DNA of 40,355 nucleotides from Putridiphycobacter sp045107045 (GTDB taxonomy: Bacteria > Bacteroidota > Bacteroidia > Flavobacteriales_D > Crocinitomicaceae), in NCBI GenBank assembly GCA_045107045.1, contig JBGCFR010000046.1:1-40355 (forward strand), read 5' to 3'. The notes under the pieces are model-generated. The model was not told where the DNA came from, did not search any database, and saw only the letters and a program-made list of their open reading frames with translations. Both the position numbers and the translations under genes were made by a program. Numbering within the stretch: position 1 is the stretch's first letter; each line of letters opens with the position of its first letter. Positions 34,888 to 40,355 of this stretch are shown here, piece after piece.

Positions 34888-35844
34888 ATGAAAATTTTAG
34901 CAAATGATGGAATATCCTCAGAAGGTGTTGAGGCACTTGAAAAAGGAGGATTTACTGTATTAACCAACAATATACCTCAAGGTGAATTAGTTGAGGAGAT
35001 TAATAATCAAGGTATTTCTGGCTTATTAGTCAGAAGTGCAACAACTGTTAGACAAGATTTAATTGACGCCTGTCCAGGCCTAAAGTTGATTGGTCGAGGT
35101 GGTGTTGGAATGGATAATATTGATGTAGATTATGCCCGATCAAAAGGACTTCATGTCATTAATACACCAGGGGCGTCCTCTCAATCAGTAGCTGAATTGG
35201 TAATGGCAAATCTATTTTCGTTATCACGAAGTATTTTTCACTCTAATAGAGTGATGCCTACAAATGGTAATACTGAGTTTAAAGCATTAAAGAAGAAATA
35301 TGCTAAGGGCCAAGAACTAAAAGGTAAAACAATCGGAATTGTTGGTTTTGGTCGTATAGGTCAATCATTGGCAAGTTATTGTTTAGGTTGCGGAATGACA
35401 GTGATCCCTATTGATAGAAGCGTGAAGAGCTTTAACATCCCTTTAAATATTAATGGGCAAGACATGGATTTTAATTTAGAATCAGTTTCTGACTTTGAGG
35501 CTACTTTACCATCACTTGATTATATTTCTTTGCACGTGCCGAAACAAGCCAATGGAAATGCTGTAATTAACCAATCTGAGATTGATAAAATGAAATCTGG
35601 GGTTATATTAATTAATGCGGCTAGAGGTGGTGTTGTTAATGAAGATGCATTGATTACTGGAATTAATTCAGGTAAAATTAGAGCAGCTGCCTTAGATGTA
35701 TTTGAAAATGAACCATCTCCTCGAGCAGATTTATTAGCCCATGAACAAATTGCTTCTACTCCACATATTGGTGCGGCAACAGTTGAAGCACAGTCACGAA
35801 TTGGGGAAGAATTAGCTGAACAAATTATTTCACTTTTAAAATAA
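34888..35844 (+). CDS. serA: D-3-phosphoglycerate dehydrogenase, short form
   Basis: A 318-residue D-isomer 2-hydroxyacid dehydrogenase that oxidises 3-phosphoglycerate with NAD+ in the first step of serine synthesis. The Rossmann motif is TIGIVGFGRIGQSLASY, and the catalytic triad is seen as Arg in NAARGGVVNEDAL, Glu in VFENEPSP and His in STPHIGAATVEAQ. GRGGVGMDNIDVDYA is the usual hinge motif. There is no C-terminal ACT domain, so allosteric serine feedback through ACT is not expected. The position directly behind serC supports the SerA role over other hydroxyacid dehydrogenases. Confidence 0.92.
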   Translation: MKILANDGISSEGVEALEKGGFTVLTNNIPQGELVEEINNQGISGLLVRSATTVRQDLIDACPGLKLIGRGGVGMDNIDVDYARSKGLHVINTPGASSQSVAELVMANLFSLSRSIFHSNRVMPTNGNTEFKALKKKYAKGQELKGKTIGIVGFGRIGQSLASYCLGCGMTVIPIDRSVKSFNIPLNINGQDMDFNLESVSDFEATLPSLDYISLHVPKQANGNAVINQSEIDKMKSGVILINAARGGVVNEDALITGINSGKIRAAALDVFENEPSPRADLLAHEQIASTPHIGAATVEAQSRIGEELAEQIISLLK

Positions 35845-35850
35845 GTTATT

Positions 35851-36498
35851 ATGCCTATTATATCACCATCTCTCTTAGCTTGTGACTTCGCAAACATTCA
35901 GTCGGAAGTAGAAATGATCAACCAATCTAATGCAGATTGGTTTCATATTGACATTATGGATGGTGTATTTGTTCCCAATATTTCTTTTGGAATTCCGGTA
36001 TTGGCTGCTATGTCAAAGCATGCCACTAAGCCAATGGATGTGCATTTAATGATTGCAAATCCGGATCAATATATTTCTGATTTCAAAAAAGCCGGGGCGG
36101 ATTGGCTAACCGTTCATTATGAAGCGTGCCCACACTTACACCGTACTATTCAAGCTATTAAATTAGAGGGTATGAAAGCAGGAGTAGCCTTAAATCCGCA
36201 TACACCAATTAGTGTGCTCGAAGAAGTAATTAACGACCTCGATTTAGTACTCATTATGTCAGTAAACCCAGGTTTTGGTGGGCAGAAATTTATAGAGGCA
36301 GCGGTTGACAAAGTTGCAAAATTGAAAGCCCTAATTACTGAAAAAGGAGCTTCAACATTGATTGAGATTGATGGTGGTGTAAATAACGAAACTGGAGCAA
36401 GACTTATTGCAGCTGGTGCGGACGCTTTAGTAGCCGGGAGTTATGTATTCAAATCTGACAATCCAACAGCCACTATTGATATTTTAAAGGCACTTTAG
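35851..36498 (+). CDS. rpe: Ribulose-phosphate 3-epimerase
   Basis: A 215-residue TIM barrel that interconverts D-ribulose 5-phosphate and D-xylulose 5-phosphate. Family motifs are ISPSLLACDFANI (4-16), WFHIDIMDGVFVPN with metal His and catalytic Asp, MDVHLMI (metal His), MSVNPGFGGQKFI and LIEIDGGVNNET with the second catalytic Asp, then GADALVAGSYVF for phosphate binding. It follows serA by 6 bases and probably shares its transcript. It stops 7 bases from the convergent DinB-like gene. Confidence 0.96.
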   Translation: MPIISPSLLACDFANIQSEVEMINQSNADWFHIDIMDGVFVPNISFGIPVLAAMSKHATKPMDVHLMIANPDQYISDFKKAGADWLTVHYEACPHLHRTIQAIKLEGMKAGVALNPHTPISVLEEVINDLDLVLIMSVNPGFGGQKFIEAAVDKVAKLKALITEKGASTLIEIDGGVNNETGARLIAAGADALVAGSYVFKSDNPTATIDILKAL

Positions 36499-36505
36499 AA
36501 TCAAT

Positions 36506-37003
36506 TTACAGTTTTGCCATAAATTTTTCAATCTGTCTCCTATGTCTTAAAATATGGAGAATGGCGTGCTCATATAATTGCTCTACATCATATATTTGAC
36601 CCCATCTGACTTTAATTTTACCTGAGGCAGAATATGTTTCCAGCTCAACATCAGGATAGTCTCGGAATAACTGAATATTATACTCAAACATTTTATCTAA
36701 CGCCATAATGTAATCTTCAATTGAATATAAATTCTCCTTTTGTTTATAGGCTAATTCCTCCCCTAACCATTTTCTAATTTCAATAACGTAGGTGTAACCT
36801 GACTCAACTACATGGCTTAATACAGATTGAATAGATACACAATCTGGGTCTTTGGTAGTTGAATCAACTACCATTGCGAGTTTACTTGCCGGAATGTTTG
36901 AAATCACATCAACGAAATGCGCTATTGAAAGGGCATACTCACTTAATAAAGCTTTGACTATATTATTTGTCGATAGGTTTAGAATATCGGATGAAGCATT
37001 CAT
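36506..37003 (-). CDS. DinB-like four-helix protein
   Basis: I start at the ATG at 37001-37003 (165 residues), which avoids overlap with the upstream gene; an ATG at 37051 is possible but would overlap by 38 bases. The protein is all-helical with the DinB/YfiT layout. A His in SVLSHVVESGYTYV (helix 2) and EHAILHILRHRRQIEKF near the C-terminus could supply the three-His metal site. DinB-fold proteins include thiol transferases and many of unknown role. It is the second gene of a two-gene unit with the DUF2007-like protein. Confidence 0.8.
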   Translation of the reverse strand: MNASSDILNLSTNNIVKALLSEYALSIAHFVDVISNIPASKLAMVVDSTTKDPDCVSIQSVLSHVVESGYTYVIEIRKWLGEELAYKQKENLYSIEDYIMALDKMFEYNIQLFRDYPDVELETYSASGKIKVRWGQIYDVEQLYEHAILHILRHRRQIEKFMAKL

Positions 37004-37013
37004 AAAATATTGG

Positions 37014-37718
37014 TTAAAAAAATTGAGATATTCCAGAAAATTGAGTGACATAACCTGTTACTATGCCTCTCAACCTTAGCGAAAACCAAATATGGATCAG
37101 AAATACAATAATTCCCAATGGGATAATGACCTTAGCATGATTTCTATTTCTTTGAGAATAATAATACGCCGACTCTCCATTTGGTAACGTGCGCTTGGCT
37201 CCTAAAATTATAGCCCCGAGAATGACTCCTAAAACAGTATCTAAAAAAAATGCACAAACATACGCAAATATCCATAAGGCATTTGTATACCGAGGTTCAT
37301 CTAGACTTTGATACCTTTCATCTTTAAACCGTTTTAATTGTTTATCATCAATTACTTCACCTTTATCTCGTAGTATTTTTTGTGCTAATAGATAATCCGT
37401 TGGACTCCATTCATCCGGTTTCTGTATAATCCCATATAACTCTTCTTTTGAAAATTCATAGAGGTAGTGAGATTCATCCAATTCTAAAATGATTGATTTA
37501 GCATTATCTTCTAGAATTTGTTCAGCTTTCTCAAAATTTTCAGGGGCAATTTGAATTTCAAATTGACAATGAGAAATACCTCCCACATTATTAATGTCAA
37601 ATTGGGTGCTTATATCGGTTAAGTCAGAGTCAATTTGATGATCAGCCAATTGACGTCTTATATCATTGCCTCGTTCACGATCCAGCACCCTTCTAAATTT
37701 TACATAATTTGCTGCCAT
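37014..37718 (-). CDS. DUF2007-like domain protein with C-terminal membrane helices
   Basis: The preferred start at 37716-37718 gives 234 residues (MAANYVKFRRVLDRERGND); an upstream ATG at 37751 adds eleven residues. The N-terminal 80 residues have the DUF2007 (putative signal-transducing) pattern: a short alpha-beta domain with RRVLDRERGNDIRRQLADH, then ISHCQFEIQIAPENFEKAEQ. A helical linker follows (85-150), then three membrane segments (about 147-175 and 198-217, with a weaker one at the end). The role is unknown; similar fusions are common in the phylum. It ends 10 bases before the DinB-like gene begins. Confidence 0.8.
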   Translation of the reverse strand: MAANYVKFRRVLDRERGNDIRRQLADHQIDSDLTDISTQFDINNVGGISHCQFEIQIAPENFEKAEQILEDNAKSIILELDESHYLYEFSKEELYGIIQKPDEWSPTDYLLAQKILRDKGEVIDDKQLKRFKDERYQSLDEPRYTNALWIFAYVCAFFLDTVLGVILGAIILGAKRTLPNGESAYYYSQRNRNHAKVIIPLGIIVFLIHIWFSLRLRGIVTGYVTQFSGISQFF

Positions 37719-37796
37719 AAACTTAAAAAAACTTATCCCACAATATAGCAAAATATAGACTAATAAAACAAACTTTCAATCAAGCAAAAGATGGCT

Positions 37797-39020
37797 TTAC
37801 TTGACTTTGCTAGCATATTTTTCCATAGTGTACCAGATAGACAAAAATTCACGTACCATTTCCCTACTTCCTCTCACATCACAATTAGTGATTAAAATTC
37901 TGCCAATTCCAGTAGCTGGATCAAACCACATATATACAGTTCCTCCCATTGGATTTCCGCCATTATGCCAAATATTACCATTTGGAGCTATATGCCAAAA
38001 AACGCCTATATTATCAAAATTTTTTCCTGTCTCGCCCGAATTCGCAACCTTTTCAGATAACAAAGGTGTCATCATTTTTCTAAATGTAACCTCCGATAAA
38101 AGTGAACTTTTACCGTTATAGCCTTTTATCATTTCGATTAAATAATTACTCAGATCTTCGCAATTAGTATGCACTCCGCCATCAGGATAAGTATTGCTTC
38201 CTAGAATTGGTGTAGGAATAAACTTTTCTGACACATATGCCTTAGCCAAAAGATTTGATGCCACTTTTGTCCCATCTAAAGTTGTTTTGTCCATTTTTAA
38301 GACACTTAAAATATTCTCTTCAATAAAGTCATTATAACTTACACCACTTGCCTGTTCAATAATGTGAGCCATTAATACTGCTCCCAAATTTGTATACGAA
38401 TAGTGATTCCCTGATGAAAACTTTTCAAATGTGCCTTGGTCATACCACTTTCCATTTTCCGAAAAAACATTTTCACAATACTCTTTTATTGTAATATTCT
38501 TATTGGCTTTTTGAAGTTTAAACCAATCTAAATCATCCTTTTCCATCCTACTATCATCAAGGTTCGTATTTGAGGTAAAGTATAAACTTCTAGAGTCATA
38601 ATTATTATCTGTATCAATAATTCCAGAGGTATGGCTTACCAAGTGTTTTATCCTAATAATAGAATCCTTAAAAAGTGGATTATAAACATTATAAGGAAGA
38701 AAGTCATTTATTGGAGACTCTAAGCTTAACGTCCCCTCTTCTTCCAATTTCATTACAGCATAAGCAAGCATTGTTTTTGAAACGGAAGCCACACATTGAA
38801 CTGTTTTTTGGGAGTACAACTTTTTATTTTCAAGATCAGAATAACCATATGCGTTTTTGTAGATTACGCCTTCGGAATTAACTATTGCGACCGCAAACCC
38901 AGGTAATGATTCGTAATTGCCGAACTTCTCTAGTTTTAAATCTAAGGTATCCTCATAATTCTGACCAAAGCCTTGAAATGCAAAAAGAGCCAATAAAATC
39001 GCTAAAGTATTCTTTTTCAT
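37797..39020 (-). CDS. Secreted serine hydrolase (class C beta-lactamase-like)
   Basis: A 407-residue secreted protein with signal peptide 1-20 (ending FGQ). The penicillin-binding/beta-lactamase fold is shown by S79-V-S-K82 (SxxK motif in VASVSKTMLAYAVM), by the Tyr-x-Asn motif in HYSYTNLGAVLM and by HNGGNPMGG near the C-terminus in place of KTG. Such proteins are mostly esterases or D-aminopeptidases, not true resistance enzymes, so I make no resistance claim. It is a single gene. A 7-bp hairpin lies 30 bases upstream of its start. Confidence 0.9.
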   Translation of the reverse strand: MKKNTLAILLALFAFQGFGQNYEDTLDLKLEKFGNYESLPGFAVAIVNSEGVIYKNAYGYSDLENKKLYSQKTVQCVASVSKTMLAYAVMKLEEEGTLSLESPINDFLPYNVYNPLFKDSIIRIKHLVSHTSGIIDTDNNYDSRSLYFTSNTNLDDSRMEKDDLDWFKLQKANKNITIKEYCENVFSENGKWYDQGTFEKFSSGNHYSYTNLGAVLMAHIIEQASGVSYNDFIEENILSVLKMDKTTLDGTKVASNLLAKAYVSEKFIPTPILGSNTYPDGGVHTNCEDLSNYLIEMIKGYNGKSSLLSEVTFRKMMTPLLSEKVANSGETGKNFDNIGVFWHIAPNGNIWHNGGNPMGGTVYMWFDPATGIGRILITNCDVRGSREMVREFLSIWYTMEKYASKVK

Positions 39021-39050
39021 CCTATTATTTTAATTGGATTCAAGTAAAGC

Positions 39051-39074
39051 TTGCTGATTAAATTAATTCAGCAA
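39051..39074. repeat. Inverted repeat upstream of the serine hydrolase gene
   Basis: TTGCTGA (39051-39057) and TCAGCAA (39068-39074) form a perfect 7-bp stem with a 10-base AT-only loop. It is not followed by a T run on either strand, so it is more likely an operator or structural element than a terminator. Confidence 0.45.
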
Positions 39075-39114
39075 ATTAGGTTCACAATTTTAAGACGGAA
39101 ATGGAAGTTAAAAT

Positions 39115-39223
39115 GTTACTCTGCAATATAAAATCATTATCACTTTACAAATTAATTAATAGTTCTGTGAATAATTTCGCAGGGCTATTTTCATTTTTAG
39201 GGAGATTGGGAATTGGGAGTAAC
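39115..39223 (-). repeat. Possible gene-less mini-cassette
   Basis: On the minus strand this unit begins G|TTACTCCC (39223 down) and ends GAGTAAC (39121-39115), the exact complement of its own first seven bases. The same border rule is seen in the larger cassette beside it. After the end comes ATTTTAA...TTAAAAT (39108-39114 with 39087-39093), a short hairpin. It contains only a 12-codon open frame. A 7-bp match could arise by chance. Confidence 0.25.
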
Positions 39224-39416
39224 GTTAAGTATAAGAAATCGTAGGGCAGGTGATAAGCACTATCGTTTCGGTTTATTACTTAGCTAAATATAAATATTTT
39301 GCTTTTATCTTTTCTTCTATAAACGCCAAATTTTATATTTAGCGGACTTTGTTAATATGCACAGACCTTTCGGTTTAGCACAAACGCCCTATGTTTTTTA
39401 TACCGTGTTGGTAGTA
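39223..39416 (-). repeat. Large nested palindrome, attC-like site A
   Basis: Three colinear stems nest inside each other: GTATAA (39229-39234) with TTATAC (39398-39403), CGTAGGGC (39240-39247) with GCCCTATG (39386-39393, one G-T pair), and GCTAAATATAAA (39283-39294) with TTTATATTTAGC (39332-39343), a perfect 12-bp pairing. A 10-base direct repeat TTTCGGTTTA (39266-39275 and 39368-39377) lies between stems. The outer ends carry AACG|TT and CCAAC, as at the borders of integron attC sites. At about 190 bases it is longer than classic attC sites. Confidence 0.5.
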
Positions 39417-39418
39417 GT

Positions 39419-40192
39419 TTATTCCTCATCAACTTCCATAATCTTTAAGTCGTCATTAAACACCTCTCCAGTTGACAATTGCGGTGAACAGTAAAGCCCA
39501 AAATGTGCTTGAGATAATTTATTAGTTATGTTACCGATTTCCGAATGGGAAACTAATTCACCGTTTTGCCAGACCTTTGCATATCCATTATCTCGAAAAT
39601 CCAGATATATTTTTAATTCAACCCACTCTTCTTGTGGAAATGCTATGTTTGTTGTTTGAAAAATACTTGTTTGTTCTCCCTGATTAGTTGTGTGCTGTAG
39701 ATGTACAAATCCATCTGCACTTAAATTCACTAATACAGTCCTATCCCAATTGTCAGTTTCATCATCCGTGAACGTTGCAAAACTAAACCAATCATCCTCA
39801 CCTGTTGTATTTTCATTTAATTCCATATCTAACCAAACTCTTAAAGAGATATAGCAAGGAGTCTGGAAAACACCTTCAGTTGTGTTTTGAAATTGAATAG
39901 TAGGATATCCTCTATGATTATTGTCTCCTGAGGATTGAAGATTATCTCCATCTATCCATGCCCGATGGGAATAAATTCCACTATGGACATTAGATTCCGT
40001 AAGTTCGTGAAAAGTAGTGCCAAGATGACTTTGAGGTGTTATATAAAATCCATCAAAATCATTCACACTTTCAAATGAGCTTAAGAACTCTCTTTTTTGA
40101 ATATTAGAAGTGCCATCAATAGTTTTATCACAAGAGTAAAATGATAGACTTATTAATAGGCTTATTATATTTACTCCAATCATTTTTTTCAT
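39419..40192 (-). CDS. Cassette-borne lipoprotein with jelly-roll (lectin/lyase-like) domain
   Basis: About 257 residues from the ATG at 40190-40192 (MKKMIGVN); ATGs at 40198 and 40237 are alternatives, but the last one starts inside the border palindrome. The lipobox is SFYSC followed by DKTIDG. The mature protein is beta-rich with many aromatic and acidic residues, including RVWLDMELNEN, WVELKIYLDFRDNGYAKVW, QNGELVSHSEIG and HFGLYCSP. This is the pattern of concanavalin A-like sandwiches and of heparin-lyase-like jelly rolls, but no catalytic set is clear. It is probably a surface carbohydrate-binding or degrading protein. It is the only gene within the candidate cassette. Confidence 0.8.
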   Translation of the reverse strand: MKKMIGVNIISLLISLSFYSCDKTIDGTSNIQKREFLSSFESVNDFDGFYITPQSHLGTTFHELTESNVHSGIYSHRAWIDGDNLQSSGDNNHRGYPTIQFQNTTEGVFQTPCYISLRVWLDMELNENTTGEDDWFSFATFTDDETDNWDRTVLVNLSADGFVHLQHTTNQGEQTSIFQTTNIAFPQEEWVELKIYLDFRDNGYAKVWQNGELVSHSEIGNITNKLSQAHFGLYCSPQLSTGEVFNDDLKIMEVDEE

Positions 40193-40214
40193 ATTCATTT
40201 TTCGAATTACTACC

Positions 40215-40281
40215 AACGCTTGAATAAAAATAGGCATTTATGCCGAACTGCGATAGCAGTTATTTTTATTTGTTGTTAGCG
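40215..40281 (-). repeat. Compact three-way palindrome, attC-like site B
   Basis: AATAAAAATA (40223-40232) pairs perfectly with TATTTTTATT (40261-40270) and encloses two further hairpins: GGCATTTATGCC (40233-40244) and AACTGC-GATA-GCAGTT (40246-40261). The outer borders are CCAACGC (40214-40219 region) and GTTAGCG (40275-40281). Its size, about 65 bases, fits a normal attC site. It lies between the stop of the partial gene (40296) and the start of the lipoprotein gene. Confidence 0.5.
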
Positions 40282-40295
40282 GTTCGTTTTTTTTA

Positions 40296-40355
40296 TCAAA
40301 GGCCGTTCTTTTTAAGCCACGCTTGAGAATATTCCGCAATTTCATTCCATCCACT
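40296..40355 (-). CDS. Partial gene, C-terminal end only
   Basis: Nineteen codons read in from the window edge and end at TGA (40296-40298). The peptide is SGWNEIAEYSQAWLKKNGL, an amphipathic helix with normal protein composition. The stop lies 15 bases before palindrome B, the same tight stop-to-palindrome spacing as in the neighbouring cassette gene, so it is probably the cargo of the next cassette. The family cannot be named from so short a piece. Confidence 0.6.
   Translation of the reverse strand, partial: SGWNEIAEYSQAWLKKNGL

Larger units (their letters stand above)
39021..39418. other. 398-base intergenic stretch with structured repeats
   Basis: No gene longer than about a dozen codons is present. 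From left to right it holds the promoter side of the serine hydrolase gene, a hairpin (39051-39074), a second inverted repeat (39087-39093 / 39108-39114) bounded by GTTACTC, and then the large nested palindrome at 39223-39416. The last part ends two bases from the stop codon of the lipoprotein gene. Confidence 0.8.
39223..40216 (-). mobile_element. Candidate integron-like gene cassette
   Basis: Read on the minus strand, the unit begins TTGGTAGTA (from 40216), has a start codon about 20 bases later, one gene, a stop codon, and two bases on the border repeat TACTACCAAC (39416-39407), followed by palindrome A ending TTAACG (39223). If the unit were circularised by joining its ends, GTTGGTAGTA would pair over 10 bp with TACTACCAAC, rebuilding an attC R'-R'' arm. 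This end-to-end complementarity is specific to integron cassettes. Against it: the core differs from GTTRRRY and there is no integrase in the window. Confidence 0.45.

Noticed and set aside
37797..39020. Beta-lactamase-like fold as a resistance gene
   Set aside because: SxxK and Tyr-x-Asn are shared by many esterases and peptidases, and the third motif is HNGG rather than KTG. No resistance claim can be supported.
1..40355. CRISPR arrays, tRNA, rRNA, insertion sequences and phage genes
   Set aside because: No regularly spaced repeats, cloverleaf sequences, transposase, integrase or phage motifs were found on either strand.

Overview
The window is chromosomal DNA from a low-GC (by eye about one third G+C) member of the Bacteroidota, most likely a free-living, probably marine, flavobacterium-like organism. 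The grounds are a type IX secretion (gliding-type) C-terminal sorting domain on a PKD-repeat protein, many lipoproteins with an ISC-KK type lipobox, Bacteroidota-style -7 boxes (TAnnTTTG) instead of TATAAT, frequent TTG starts, and the gene set itself (Bacteroidota-type LptD, amidase-MlaD-Fe/S operon, exonuclease/GIY-YIG fusion). No rRNA, tRNA, CRISPR, transposase, integrase or phage gene was seen.

Layout. 98-3199 (minus): a small DUF3010-like protein, then an MBOAT acyltransferase and an AlgX-type SGNH partner, a cell-surface O-acetylation pair. 3306-7998 (minus): an envelope/redox operon of N-acetylmuramoyl-L-alanine amidase, MlaD-type MCE protein, a membrane Fe-S protein, a small HAD phosphatase and a CCG-domain Fe-S protein. 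Diverging from it, 8047-10563 (plus) is LptD. 10651-17049 (minus): a tightly overlapping operon hisS - hutH - membrane protein - lipoprotein - hutF - PqiA-like protein. It joins histidine charging and histidine breakdown with three envelope proteins. 17170-18715 (plus): a membrane protein and an esterase. 18735-21779 (minus): the large secreted PKD protein. 21896-26493 (plus): thioredoxin-like TlpA, exonuclease/GIY-YIG nuclease, voltage-gated K+ channel and PEP carboxykinase with a strong terminator. 26621-29773: a cluster of five small lipoproteins, one cut short by an in-frame TAG. 29894-32648 (plus): an LtaS-like phosphoglycerol transferase overlapping a diacylglycerol kinase. 32716-33666 (minus): Lgt, which lipidates lipoproteins like those found here. 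33812-36498 (plus): serC-serA-rpe. 36506-39020 (minus): a DinB-like protein, a DUF2007-like membrane protein and a serine hydrolase.

The most unusual part is the right end (39021-40355). A lipoprotein gene is framed by two large imperfect palindromes, and its two outer borders carry a perfect 10-bp inverted repeat (39407-39416 and 40208-40217). That is the geometry expected of a mobile integron gene cassette: the cassette's first bases pair with the first arm of its own attC. A second cassette-like gene is cut by the window edge. No integrase is present, and the core sites depart from the classic consensus, so this is a candidate rather than a proven integron-like array.
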